64,000 nucleotides of DNA from Linnemannia elongata (GCA_036320915.1 JAXBDG010000006.1:1860001-1924000), one strand, 5' to 3'. Numbered from the stretch's first letter, positions 12,000 to 27,542 are shown. A program made the numbers and translations. The notes: generated by a model not told the origin, from the letters alone.

Positions 12000-14900
12000 T
12001 CAGTTGAATCCGTTGACTTCCATGGGCATATCATGAACAACAGGTGATAGCGACTTCCAGTTATCGAAAAGACTCTGACTCGACTTCATCTGCTCGTGTA
12101 CATAGGTCTGGTACATTCCGGCGATCAATGAGTGGCTCTTGTGGTAATATGTGATTTCCATCCACAGCGTGTGTTGCAGCAGTACTGCTCTTTGTCCCTG
12201 AATCTCCAGCTCTGCGCGATCCTATGAGAGTGAATGAAGGGGAGGTGATGGGGGAAAAAAACGGTTCAGATAATAGTCAGCATTACTACTCATCATGCTA
12301 TCATAAACCATGTCGATGGAAAACGAAAAAGTCTGAGAGAACTTACAGAGTTGATGTTGTTGGTGATCTTCTCAATCTTCTCATCATATAATCCTATCGA
12401 CGCAGAATTGGATCCTGTCACTCCTCCTCCTCCTCCTTCTCCATTTCCTACTGCTGCTCCTCCTCCACCACTGCCACCAGCAGCATTAGTCGCAGAAGTC
12501 CTCAGCGTCTTAAGTTTCGCCTCATTCGACGCAATCCGCTTCTTCAACATCTCAGCCATATTGCCTTCCCGGATTCGATCCCGCCGCTGGAAGAGCTCCC
12601 GGACAGAGATCAACAGGTCCCGGTGTCGCTTCAGACTTTCTACCATCCCCTGTTGTGCTGCACGGGCTTGGACTTCCATCAATGTCGAGGCTTGACTGAA
12701 GTGAGTTCCAATCTTGCCGTATGCTTGACTGAGCTGTCCGCAGTTGTAACAATCGTCAATGTGGCATTGCTTCTCGCAGTCTGCCAATGCTCTATGATAC
12801 ATGATACATGACCAGGTTCCATGCGTGAATGTAAGGTCAGCTGTCATAGCTCAAATGAAAAGAAAACACACACACGCTCAAAGAAAAAAAAAAAGGAAAA
12901 ACGACTAGAGAAAACACGTACCCAACGGCGAGACTGAAACGGGTATAATCGGCCGCACTGGCCTCTGAACGCTTCTGGATCCGGTCTAGGGTTGCCACCA
13001 TGGTACGGTAGTACTCGATCGATGCGGGTAATCGTCTCTTGACCGCTTCCACCTCCAAGTCCAATGTCATCGGGATCTGTTTCGACAAGGACGATGCAAT
13101 CGGCAGTCTTGTCGTGAACTCGTCTTCTGTTGAAATCACAATGTCTTTTCTCCAGATCGCCAATTCCTATTCCATTCAACAAAAAAAAAAAAAAAAAGAT
13201 GTGAGTTAGTTTCGCAAAGACAGGAACTACAACGAAAACCATTAGAGTCATGTTCATCACACGTACCACCGGTTCTGTCAAGAATGATACGACGAGAGGA
13301 TCGCTCCTCAGGACGGGGTGTCGGACTAATGCGTTCATGAATCTCGTGAGTCCACGGATTCTTTGTTCCAAGAATGTCTCGTCCGCAACTATTTCATTTC
13401 AAGGAGAGAAAAGGAGATGAAATGTCTCGTTAATAAAAGAGTCGCATAAAAATGAACGCCAGGGAGGAAAAGAAAGGGTCAACCACATGAGTATAAACAC
13501 TTTACTTCCTATCCTCTTAGGCGGCAGGTTAGGAAGGATCCTGAATGGGAATCTCTTTGCGAGAACCTCCAGCAGCCACCAAAAGTCGCTATATCTCCTG
13601 ATCACCGTCGTTTGTCGATTCTATCGTCGACAAGTGCAAAGAGAAAAAAAAAAAAAAAAAAGGGCATTAATACCTCCGCCCAAATAAGATATCCACCACT
13701 GCATCCAAAAGGCCAGCTTGATCCTGTTAAAGCAAGTACCTTGGACTCAACAATGTAATTGACGTGTTTGAACAAGAACACGCCCTCCTTTTCGGGCGCA
13801 AAGCTGATACGAATAACATCAAGGTTCAGGAACCATTGATACATCTCCTTGCGTGTCGCCTCGGGATCTGCTGACTGAGGGAGGATCTCGGTCGCTCTGA
13901 TCGGAGGGGAAGCCAAATAGGATGGTGCTGGAGGATAGCCATTGCCCTTGGGGGTTGAAATAGTCGAGTTTCTCCATGGATCTGAAACAGTTGTATCCGA
14001 ATGGATGGGATGGTGGTGTCGAGGCAGCACTGGCGAAGTTGGGTACAAGGTTGAATCGCTCGAACTCCCGAAATCGATCGACTCCAGCCCTGGTAGGTGT
14101 GGAACCGGCAAGTCTAAACGAGACGCAGCCCAAAGGTAGCACCAAAAAAGAATAAGGGAGTTGGGTGGAGAAAAAAAGTAAATAAACAACTGAGCTTTGA
14201 TTGTGAGAGCACATCAAGAGAAAAAAAATCACCGCTTTGATATGTCATCCTCAGTTGCTGCATGCTCCTTTGCTCCTGCGGTTGGTGCGCCAATTTCTTT
14301 TCTTCTCTTCCTTCCTACTTTCTTTCTCTCGTTGTTCTTGTTTTCTTTTTCTTTTTTCCTGCAAACGATAAAACCGCTTGATCCTCTTACCTTCTCGGTG
14401 GGCAATCAGGTTCTCGACCGTGAGATCCATGTTCTTTTGTGCCATTGCTACAAGCCCCAAGGTCACACTACATTCTCCCTTGGAGATCCTGGATTGAGTC
14501 GGCGTCACCACGATATTCAGAATCTATCATTCGTGAACAAGAAGAGGCATGTTAGCCGTCAATACAAACACTTTCTTTCTCTCCTCAAGGATTACACAAC
14601 TGTCCTATGCTTGCTCCCTGTATGCCCCAGGTATATATCGTCTCGTCCTCTCCTTGGTCATTTACCTGGTTGACGGTCCCGTGTGGCAATCCAGAAGCAG
14701 CGATAATTTTGTTGAGTGCAGAGACGGTAATCCTACCACCGACGGGTTGTGCAAGATCGAACGCTGTGGTATAGATAGTTGGCAGAGGCATTCCAGCTAC
14801 ATTTTCACAGTTGGGAAGAGACGTGTGAAAAAAAACAAAAGGCACAGCAGAGTGGGAAACGGTTAGTTGCGTTGTTTTGAGGTATAAGTGTGTCAGGTAG

Positions 14901-15212
14901 GAAAAACGAAACAAGTCCTTCCACCAAGTAGGCTAAAACCGTACTGCCTACGACAACAGCATCAAACGAAACAACTCTCTCCCTTTCTGTTTTTCCATTA
15001 TTCCTATCACTGAAGCAAGAGGTATGAAAGTGCATCGAATTTTGGTGGTGGTGGCAGGGGAGAGGAGGAAAAGACGTACAGAGAATACTGCTGAGGTCCA
15101 TAGGGTCGAGTCCTCCTCGCGCGGTATTAGTGCCCCAGGGGTCATTGACTTCAAATGTCGGTGCGGAGAATGAAGCGACCATGGCGTCGGTGGGGTCCTG
15201 GACGGTGTTCAT
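12000..15212 (-). CDS. MVP1: Mvp1/SNX8-type sorting nexin (PX-BAR)
   Basis: Nine exons: 15212-15080, 14796-14666, 14523-14391, 14113-13740, 13620-13506, 13388-13267, 13166-12922, 12791-12347, 12221-12000; phases agree, giving 639 aa. The N-terminal module [20 protein letters not shown] (about 65-85) is the EH-like start typical of fungal Mvp1. The PX domain lies at about 240-330, with [20 protein letters not shown] and [12 protein letters not shown] carrying the phosphoinositide-binding R-R-Y-S-D-F core and the Pro-rich PPK loop. A long helical BAR region follows (about 360-639). The protein should bind PI3P on endosomes and drive tubule formation in retromer-linked recycling, as known for Mvp1/SNX8. 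A Gly/Ser low-complexity loop ([19 protein letters not shown]) interrupts the last helix. The gene converges on the IQGAP gene with 198 bp between stop codons. Confidence 0.88.
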
Positions 15213-16386
15213 GGTTGCCGTGAAAGTAAGGAGAGAAGTCGGTGTGTGCGGAGAGAAAGGAAGGATGAGAGAGGGGAAAAGGAGAGAGGAGAAGTGATGA
15301 GCGAAAAGGAAGAAGGAAACGAAAGAGAGACGGGAAGGAAAGATGAGGCGATCTGTTCAGACACGAGAAGAAGGAAAAAGGGAAGAGAAGAGCGAAGGGG
15401 AAGAAAGGGAAGAAAGGGTAAATCCTGCTGGAAAAGAAAAAAATCAACCCCCCTCCCCCGAAGACCTATGCAAATACCTGTCCCAATCTATTCTCCTTCC
15501 CTACCAATGCTCCCTCTCCCTCCCTCTCTCGCTCTCTCTCTCTCTGTCTCTTCTTGGATCCTTTTTAGTGCTACGCCCTTTCTTTGCTTTGTTTTTCTTG
15601 CAATTGCCCCCTTCACCATTGAGCTGCCACCGGGGAGAAGGTGAGTGCCTGTTGCCGCTGAAACTATTCCCTCTACGACTACCGTTTATCAGAAATTATT
15701 CTGACCCTCCAGTGAGTGAGACAGACAAAGTGACCAGTGATGGTGCCTGGATGAGGATTGTATCGATTATCAGTCTTTCTTTCACTGAAAGAAGGGGGGT
15801 AACCATCCTCTTTGAAGTGTTCATACCCAGTTTAATAAAACACAATAATTTCAGGCACGAAAAGTCACTCGATTGAATTAAAAAGAGCAAACACGGCCAA
15901 AATGCTCTCTCATGGTTGGTTTTTTTCTTTCATTTGATTGTTGTCATCAACCCCTAGCAGATAACGAGAAAAAGAAGAGAAAAGGGCCGTTGGGTCTTTC
16001 ATTGATAATAACCCCTGGATGGCTGGATCCGATTTATCTTCCTGACCAATCCGCTCCAAAGACTGACCGCACTGGTATTGTTTGCTGCCCAGTGAACACA
16101 CGACACAAAAAATCGACATACTCTACTTTCCTTGCACACAAACACAAGCCGTTACACGAAACGCACGTGTAGAACAAGGCTAGAAGCACGAACCGCAGGT
16201 AGTTCCTTTTCAAACCCAACCCAGAAGGACAAAGATATATGCATTCGAACAGCTTATGCGCATTGCTATTCCACATAATGTTTTTCTTTGATGTTTTTAT
16301 TTATATTGTCTATCTACAGCCAAAGGGAAGGAAACGATGTGATGGGATGGGATGGGATGGGATGAAAATGGGGAAAAGGAAAGGAT
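15213..16386. other. Intergenic, MVP1 promoter and TRR 3' flank
   Basis: Purine-rich plus strand at 15230-15420 (pyrimidine-rich with respect to the MVP1 start) and CT-rich sequence at 15480-15560. A pentanucleotide repeat lies at 16339-16366. Frames at 15246-15876 are low complexity. No gene supported. Confidence 0.5.
16339..16366. repeat. (GGGAT)n pentanucleotide repeat
   Basis: Five tandem units of about GATGG/GGGAT about 20 bp beyond the thioredoxin reductase stop codon, in the likely 3' UTR. Confidence 0.85.
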
Positions 16387-19844
<3,458 letters not shown>

Positions 19845-22715
19845 CTAGGGCGAATCGGTGGTCTGTTCACCAAGGATGCCGTCGACTGTAACACCATACT
19901 CCATCTGGGTCAAACCGCGAGGGTTCTCAGGCATCCATGACAAAACATACAGTCCTGCTGCCTTGGCTATAAACTTGATCTCGATGCCTTCACTCGATTC
20001 AGGGCAGTCTGACAAGTTGTAGAACTTTGTAGGCACAACACTATATGGATCGAAAGAATAGAAGAGGGTAAGTAAATGAACTTGCCTATTCAAGGAAAGG
20101 GCGAATGGCCAGGGGGAAAAAAAGGGGGGCAGCTAATAGTCAATTGAAAAAAAAAAAAAAATACTTACATTGTGCCAGCGTCAGCCTTCTCGCCAAACTC
20201 AAAGCGCGCAACAGTAAAGTTGAGTCCATCACAGGCAGCACGGACACCCTTCACGCGGAATTTGATGACGACCTCGGGCTCGCGCTCAACATCCTCGTCC
20301 GCTACCACAATCTCATACTCGCAAGGCTTTCCGTGTGACAGGGTTGAAAACATCTGATAGATGCCGTCCTGGGGTTGAGGCATAACGAAATCCATGATTG
20401 AGTTGGCTGATGCTGCTGAAGACGAGCGAGGGCGCAGGTAGGTGGGCACAGCCAGAAGATTTCCATTCGATACAGGCGCTTTTGGCACGGGCTTGATGTT
20501 GTTCATGATCACAGAAGGGACACATCCTCCAGGCATATGACTGCAAGTACATGCTCCGCCCAAAAAGTCCGGGAGGTTCTCAGGGTCGATATGAGCGAGC
20601 AACACTGACTTGTAGTCCTTTCCAAGAATGTGAATCTTTTCAATGACTACAAAGACGAGAATGGCCAAACGCATAAGGGTCAGCAACGACAACAAGAAGT
20701 AGCAAAGGAGATGCGAATACGAACAACAAAAAAGAAATCTTGTACTTACCACCCGGGTCGAGCCACTTCTTGATCATTGAGTACACCTTAACAAAGACAA
20801 AGGGACTGTTGACGATGAAGAGCTTGCCAAGACGCTCGGGATATGCCTTTTGATCCATATCGGTCAATGAACGGAGCATGTTCAATCCCTCCATGTGCAA
20901 CTCTAAAGGACCGTGAGAGAATAGCGTAAAAAGAGATGTAGTTTAGTGGAGAGTTGGAGCCCACCAGCAGCAAATTAATAATATTCCCAGCATAAATATA
21001 CTTCTTCATGCTCTCATGAAACGAATAACGCCAGCCCGTCACTACTTACGATGGAAGCCCATGCCAGTGCAGTCAAAAATAACGGTCTCCTTGTCGATGA
21101 CCTTGTCGTCCGTTCCAAAGCGCTCCTCACACTCGGGCATAATGGTGTTGTGAACGAATTCCGTGCAGCGGATATGGTAGTCGACCAGCTCAGGCGTTGT
21201 AACATTCTTGGCCAGACCTTTGACGTTGTGTTGGCCCTATTAAAGATACAGAATGGATCAAATGAAAAGGAGGTGTGAGTCTACACGTCATTTTGCAACA
21301 TTTCACTCAGTTGTGTCAGTCCTGCCATGCTTGTCACTAGTGTTATGCAAAAGGAAAGAGGCTGTCCAAACCATTAACCCGACATGTTATCCCCTTGATT
21401 CTCCTTTTTTTCATTCTTTCTCGGTCGGTGCTCAAGTCTCAAATAGATAAGAAGAGATTCGTCTGTGCTCTGAAAAAAGAATGATATATTTACCATGCGC
21501 TCGATATAGATTGGACGGCCAGCCTTATCCCATTTGTGGAGACAGCTGCCTCCCATGTACTTTTGAAGACGGACAGCATGCTCGGGGACATTGGGCTGTC
21601 CAGCCTCGATGTTGGCATCGGGAACAGAGTGCCAGCCGCGGACAGCGTACATGACACCGTTCGAGTTCTTGGGTCCAGGAATAGGCAGATCATCGACCTT
21701 ATTGGCAGCTCTCCACTCCAATGAGGCGAGTAGCTGCGTCTTGGCTCCGTTCTAATCGATTCGTGCATGATGAAGAAAAGAAAAAGAGTGATGAGAACCG
21801 TGAGGAAAATAGAGTTCGCGATCTTGGTTATTTTTGGGCAGACGTCCCTGGGAGGAGTTAGATCCATGACATCGGCTGAATAACCAACCACCTCCACCAC
21901 CACCCCGGGCAGTCCTTTTGGATTCCTGTTCCTGTCGGTTATTTGTTTCCCATACGTTCATTTCCAGCGAGTTTTGGGTTCAGCCATTCTCATTGCTCAT
22001 TTGCGCGATAACGAGCCGTCCGTCGAAATTGCTGTAACACCTCTCCTCTGTCCTGCTTGTGTTGTTGCTGTTGTTGATGATGACGAAGGTATCCAGCTGA
22101 ACAATCGCCATCCTTGTAATTGTCGTCATTTGTTCCTTTGTTCGCCGTCCCTGTCATACCCTTCAGCTCCTATGATTTGCTCGACTTACCAAGTCATAGC
22201 TTCTAGCAACGATGAAGCGCATCAATTCCTATGAACAGATAACACATGATAAGCGCAGAAAATGAAAAAGATGTCAGTATTCCCGGATCGACAAAAAAAC
22301 CTTGGGCCAGAGACCAATTCCGTCTTGCTCCATCATCGAACGAACGGCAAGAACACCACAAAGCAAAAGTGAAGGCCGTGCGGGTCTGCCTGGAGGTTAT
22401 TTAAGCCCACTTCATGAATGTACTGCTTCCACGATCGGCCAAGCTTGTCTTGAATTGTAAGATATTATGCGCGTCGAAGGCGTTGTTGCTTCTTGTTGAA
22501 TTCAAGCATTCGAATGCTCGAGTCGATCGAGACTCAACCAGAAGGTAGAGAAAAGATAGAAAGCAACTTACCCCGTCGTCATACTTGTTGCTATCGGGAC
22601 CCAGGAGGGCACGGAAGTTCTTGAGGGCCTCGACCTGCTTTGGCTCCTTGTAGGGGTGTTTTGAGTGGATGGAGGCGGCAGAGGAGCCTGTGGTTGAGGG
22701 TGGTGTTGATTGCAT
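19845..22715 (-). CDS. Sec14-like lipid transfer protein with CRAL-TRIO and GOLD domains
   Basis: Seven exons: 22715-22572, 22228-22190, 21751-21494, 21236-21050, 20902-20750, 20646-20169, 20040-19845; 484 aa. The N-terminal CRAL-TRIO-N helices include ALKNFRALLG and ELMRFIVARSYDLNGAKTQLLASLEWR (about 30-75). The lipid-binding CRAL-TRIO fold spans about 100-285: GRPIYIERMG, ETVIFDCTGMGFH, YPERLGKLFIVNSPFVF, IHILGKDYKSVLLAHIDPENLP. The C-terminal GOLD-like beta domain (about 360-484) contains CEYEIVVADEDVEREPEVVIKF split over two exons and ends in YVLSWMPENP. This domain pair matches Sec14-like PITPs of the SEC14L/patellin type. Expected role: phosphatidylinositol/phosphatidylcholine exchange and coupling to Golgi or endosomal membranes. 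The 39-nt second exon was inferred from phase 0 and its fit to the conserved R-F-L-x-A-R-x-[FY]-D pattern. Confidence 0.9.
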
Positions 22716-24800
22716 TGTGTTGTTTGGATGTGAGTGAATGAGCAAGTTGAAGAGTGTGAATGAGAGAATAAGAGAGAAAGGGAGGAAGTAAAGAAGGAAG
22801 GAGAAAGGAATGAGTTGAGTGTGTAGAAGGAGGATAAGAACTGAAAAAAAAAAAAAAAGAATGGGAAAGAAGGAAAAGAAGTAGAGAACAAAAAAAAAAA
22901 GGCGAAACAGCTAATAAAAGAAAGGTAGTGTGAGGGAGGAGACACCAACATCATTTTTATTCAATTCATTGATTCATTGGTCGACTGACTGACTGACTGA
23001 CATCATTATCTCTTTCTCCCTCTCTTACACACACACACACACATATTACCAATTTGCCATGGTTCTCTTCCAGACACTTTCTTTCCTACATTACCATGCA
23101 TGCCCTGCGCTATCCGACTCCCCCCTCTTCACCGGGGTTGCCTGAACTAATAAACGACCGCCAATTGACCATATCAACCCTGGCTCTCACCCTCGGATGT
23201 ATATGGACAAATGAGTCTGAAAGTGAGACTGCGCGGCGGGCCTGAAGTTTCCCCCTTTGGCCGGAGGAAGAAACGAGACGACACGCACTCTTTTTGGTTG
23301 TTCTGATCTGTGTTAGAACCCTGCTCCCTTCCTTTCTTCCTTGACTGGGTAAACAAATTGCCACTCACACCCTTTTTGTCAGGGTGTATCCGTAACCTTG
23401 ACAAACAGGATTCACATTTGAAAGCAACGACAACTACAACTGCAAAAGATAAGCGAGGGAAGAAAAACTCCTTTACGTCTTCCCACCTCGCACGTCCCTC
23501 ATCCTCCCAACTCAAACCTCGTTTTGTTCGAAATAACAAGTGTCTTCCTTTTGTCGTTCGTCTTCCTCCCTACCTGTTGGAACACTCCACCGCTCGATCA
23601 TGGACCACAAGCTAGCAACACACTCCCAGTCCATGCTCCTGCTCCTGTCCTTGTCCATGTCTTTGTCCCTGTCCTGTACATCCAGCCACGCCCTTTCTTT
23701 TATCTGTCTCGTGAGGGAAGCACTGACTTGACTGACTACCATTATTCGACAACGAGCCAAAAATCATCAACCCCCCGCCCCTTCTTGCCCTGCACATGCC
23801 ACCTTGCTGCCTGATCAGCATGTGGAGGTGAAAATAATAAAATCGGGACACGCGACGAAATAGCGACCCCTTTCCTTGTTGAACTATATACCTCGTTTGT
23901 TACACTTTTATAATATAAGGTAGCACCACGTCCTCCTTGTCTCTTTATCCCCTTCATCGACTTGTACAGCGGGCCCGGCGGTTTTAATCACCAGGCAAAG
24001 CGCTTAAATAAAACAAAGCAAAAGTAGAAGAGACTGACTGATGGAACAGGAATGTTGGCGAAGATCTGCGAAAGGTTGCAGGTACAGTACGCGTTTGTGT
24101 ATAGGAACTTTGGTGCTAGGAGCGGGCTGATGCCTAGTGGGCGTGGACATGTGCAAGTTTACTCTAGCTTTTGCGCTCGAGCCAGTCAAAGTACTTTGTG
24201 TGCCTGAAAAAAGAAGAAAAAAAGCATAACATCTACTTCTGCCGATGTCATCTGGCTCAAGTAAGGTAATTGATACGCCCACTCTGCCTTTCTCTACTTC
24301 GGCTTCAACACTGTCGTTTCTTGTGTATTAGTGGTGACATCCGTGCACTCTCTTTTCGAGAGCGCCATATGCCAATAATGTTAACTGAGTGAATTGAGTA
24401 TTGCTTGGCTAGCGTAGCATGTGGCCTTGGCACTTTAAGACGATTCTCCACCTCTATCTCTCTTCAGGCTGACCGTTCAAATGAATGACATGTTAAAAAA
24501 GGCGATCGATCTCCCTCTCCTTTTCCCCGCTCATGTCGCTCATTGGATCTCGCAAGTCGCAAGTCGCATTTCGCTCTTTTTTTCACACAACGGTTTTTGT
24601 CAACCTTTGTTCACTTTGACGTTTTGTCTTCATAACCTTCTTTTTGTTCACACTTCGTTTTGTTTTCCACCTCTTTCTCTTTTTCCCTTTCATTTCACCC
24701 AGCCCTTCATCCACTCTTCCTTAATCTACCCACCCATCTACACCTTGACACTCACTCTGTCCTCCCCTTCTTGTCCTTTTCCCTCATATATATACATAAG
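22716..24800. other. Intergenic between divergent Sec14-GOLD and peroxiredoxin-like genes
   Basis: About 2.1 kb. It has A runs at 22843-22858, (GACT)n at about 22983-23000, (CA)n at 23029-23042, and CT-rich sequence at 24660-24790 just before the ATG at 24801. A TATATATA stretch at about 24786-24795 is too close to the ATG to be a clear TATA box. Open frames at 23054-23960 lack codon structure or family motifs. Confidence 0.45.
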
Positions 24801-25901
24801 ATGACCGACCAACACGCCCAACACTACGCCGCCATCAAAGACGTCGTCCTCACCGACTTTTTGGACAAGGAACCCGAGACAACCTTCAAGGCCAGCGATA
24901 TCTGGAAGGACCAACCCGCCATTGTCGTTGGTAATTCAATATATTCACATGGCAGACTACACATCTGCAGGGCGGGCAGGATTGAAATTTTTTTTGTGTC
25001 TGCACCATCGATCATTGCTCTCCCACCATTTCTCCCTCAGTCCATTGATAAAGAATACTTTGTTTCGTTAAATGTGGGTAGTTATCCGTCGTCCAGGATG
25101 CCCATTCTGTCGTGAGGAGGTCCGTATTATTGATGATCACCGCGAACTCATCGAGAAGGAGATGGTAAGAACCCCTCAAAAAGTTTTTTTCTCGACAGTA
25201 AAACACCGCAACAGAAATTCAAAGCGCAAATGGGCAATTTTTTTTCCTCGCCACCCTAATTGCAAAATTAACAAATTCAATAGGGCTTCCGTATTGTGGT
25301 TGTCCTGCATGAGAAGCTGGGTGCTGCTACGTTTAAGCATGATTATTGGAACGGAGGCGAGACTTACTTTGACAAGTCCAAAGGTTTCTACAAGGCTTTG
25401 GGGTAAGTTATCCATTTTTTATTTTTTTTTAAATTTTCCGTTTTTTGTTGACTCTAAAATGAATAAAGGTTTAGCCAACTAACACAAACATTCATTCTCT
25501 TGACTTCCTCAAATATTAGAGGCGGTAAGTTGCGCTGGGCATCCATCGACCAATTGATCCGTCCCTCCTTGTGGTTCAATGCCCTCCGAAACCTGCGATC
25601 GGGCGTCCGTGGAAACCTTCTCGTAGGCGAAGGGCGTATCTTTGGAGGCCTCTACATTGTCCGCAAGGGCGACGAAGGAATCGCATACAAGTTTGAGGAG
25701 ACAGTTCTCGGAAACTTGGCTCCTATTAGTAAAGTCCTCGAAGTCTGTAGTCAGGTCTCAGGTGTCGATCTCAAGGATGCTGAGATTCAGAGGGCAAAGG
25801 GGCAAGAGGCTCAGGTCCAGGAGAGGGCGGATGCGGCTGCTAAGGCCGGTCAGACAGAGTGCGATGGGGATGTTTGCGCCCTTCCTCCATCTAAGCTGTA
25901 A
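24801..25901 (+). CDS. Peroxiredoxin-like 2 (AhpC/TSA-type) protein
   Basis: Four exons: 24801-24930, 25082-25164, 25284-25402, 25520-25901; 237 aa. Thioredoxin-like core: strand IVVVIRRPGCPFC (Cys 50 and 53), followed by REEVRIIDDHRELIEKE. Then FRIVVVLHEKLGAATF, and later the LLVGEGRIFGGLYIVRKGDEGIAYKFEE region that closes the fold. This order matches the FAM213/PRXL2 branch of AhpC/TSA proteins, which carry C-x-x-C in place of the usual single peroxidatic Cys. The C-terminal tail (about 195-237) is rich in Ala, Gln and Glu and ends in C-D-G-D-V-C plus eight residues. A second Cys pair at that place could resolve disulfides (inference). Likely a cytosolic antioxidant or redox-sensing protein. 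Confidence 0.85.
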
Positions 25902-26075
25902 TTCGTTTTTCTTTTTTTTGTTCTTTCAGCAGAACCGATATCTAATCGACTTTTTCAAAACATGCCAGCCAGTCGATGAAAATACTTCGTTTCATTAAAG
26001 ATACTATGCCTTATCAATGCCATAGACTTCGCATTATCAACCAACAAGGAAGTGCAAGCAGACAGCCAGCATTCA
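25902..26075. other. 3' flank of peroxiredoxin-like gene
   Basis: Short flank up to the first retroelement poly-T tract. No gene seen. Confidence 0.4.
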
Positions 26076-26643
26076 TTTTTTTTTTTTTCTTTTTTTTTTT
26101 TTTCGTACACAATTTTATTTCTCTGACAAACAGAACAAAGGAGGCATTTGGAAGTAAAGGGGACTACAGACCTAACTCTTCAGTGAACCATCCGTCAGTC
26201 ACAGTCCGGCCCGGGACCTGGCTCTGCGCAACAATTGTCGCTGCTCTTCACAGCAATAACGGAAGAAAATAAAACTAGATACCAATGAAGGGGATTCTTC
26301 CCATCCTCTCCATCAGTGTTAACCTCCTCCTTCCCAACAGGCTGTCTAACAGCCGTTCATCAGCTGCTCGTGGATTCTTGGTCGCTCCAGGGCATGTCCG
26401 ATCCTCATGTGTGGCTAGCGAAGCGCCACACGGGCAGAAACCATCGCGCGTGATGTAGCCATATCCTTGACTCCAGTCACCACGAGGACCTGTGTATTTG
26501 GATGTCTTGTCCTTCACAGAGATGCCCTGGGTCTGCTCCCACGCGATCGTCGCGGAGCATCGGGGTTTCCAGATCCGCTCTGAGGCCTGCGTCTCCAGGT
26601 AGCCAACAAATTTGTGAAGGACCGTCTTGGCGATGGACTGTGG
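26076..26643 (-). mobile_element. 5'-truncated poly(A)-tailed retroelement, copy A
   Basis: On the minus strand this is a 540-bp body (26643-26104) followed by a 28-nt poly(A) (26103-26076, one interruption). The sequence GAGAAATAAAATTG lies about 15 nt before the tail, so an AATAAA signal precedes the A-run. The body is about 99% identical to copy B (I count 7 substitutions). It encodes an intronless C-terminal fragment ending at 26275 (TAG): KPRCSATIAWEQTQGIS, then FCPCGASLATHEDRTCPGA, a Cys/His cluster. The combination of truncated 5' end, poly(A) and multiple copies is typical of non-LTR retrotransposons. A retrocopied cellular mRNA is the alternative, since no reverse transcriptase motif is present in the fragment. 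Confidence 0.75.
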
Positions 26644-27320
26644 TTTTTTTTTTTTTTTTTTTTTTTTCGTACACAATTTTATTTCTCTGACAAACAGAAC
26701 AAAGGAGGCATTTGGAAGTAAAAGGGACTACAGACCTAACTCTTCAGTGAACCATCCGTCAGTCACAGTCCGGTCCGGGACCTGGCTCTGCGCAACAATT
26801 GTCGCTGCTCTTCACAGCAATAACGGAAGAAAATAAAACTAGATACGAATGAAAGGGATTCTTCCCATCCTCTCCATCAATGTTAACCTCCTCCTTCCCA
26901 ACAAGCTGTCTAACAGCCGTTCATCAGCTGCTCGTGGATTCTTGGTCGCTCCAGGGCATGTCCGATCCTCATGTGTGGCTAGCGAAGCGCCACACGGGCA
27001 GAAACCATCGCGCGTGATGTAGCCATATCCTTGACTCCAGTCACCACGAGGACCTGTGTATTTGGATGTCTTGTCCTTCACAGAGATGCCCTGGGTCTGC
27101 TCCCACGCGATCGTCGCGGAGCATCGGGGTTTCCAGATCCGCTCTGAGGCCTGCGTCTCCAGGTAGCCAACAAATTTGTGGAGGACCGTCTTGGCGATGG
27201 ACTGTGGGGTTCTGAAGACCGCGCACCATTCGGTCAACATGCTCTTTGGGGTGATGCCGCGGAGTAGGTCCGATACGTTCCACTTGGGGTTCTCATCGCG
27301 ATGCGATGGACTGTGGGGTA
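26644..27320 (-). mobile_element. 5'-truncated poly(A)-tailed retroelement, copy B
   Basis: On the minus strand: body 27320-26668 plus a 24-nt poly(A) (26667-26644) that abuts the 5' end of copy A. It is about 110 bp longer at its 5' end than copy A. The coding fragment ends at 26839 (TAG) and continues upstream through LRGITPKSMLTEWCAVFRTP to the truncation point. A further 20-nt A-run (27340-27321 on the plus strand as T) precedes its 5' end, so three A-runs alternate with two bodies. The element lies about 110 bp upstream of the tRNA-Leu gene, transcribed away from it. The coding part is not functional. Confidence 0.75.
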
Positions 27321-27450
27321 TTTTTTTTTTTTTTTTTTTTGGCCTCGTTTTTTTTCGCGTGCGAGGACGCACGTGACCAGCGCCACCAACTCAACCTTCA
27401 TCTGAGGCTGTCAAAATAAATTGGTTCCAAAAAACTACTTACCAAGATCT

Positions 27451-27532
27451 GGTAGGATGGCCGAGTTGGTCTAAGGCGCCGCACTCAAGTTGCGGTCTCG
27501 AGAGAGGCGTGGGTTCAAATCCCACTTCTACC
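27451..27532 (+). tRNA. tRNA-Leu (anticodon CAA)
   Basis: 82 nt. The acceptor stem GGTAGGA pairs with TTCTACC (one G-T). A-box TGGCCGAGTTGG and B-box GGTTCAAAT are intact. Anticodon stem CCGCA/TGCGG closes the loop CTCAAGT, giving anticodon CAA at 27486-27488, which decodes UUG. A long variable arm (GGTCTCGAGAGAGGC region) marks a class II leucine tRNA. No intron, and no encoded CCA beyond chance. A TTTT terminator follows at about 27539. Confidence 0.95.
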
Positions 27533-27538
27533 ATCATC

Positions 27539-27542
27539 TTTT
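27539..27542 (+). terminator. RNA polymerase III T-run terminator
   Basis: TTTT seven bases after the tRNA-Leu 3' end. Confidence 0.6.
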
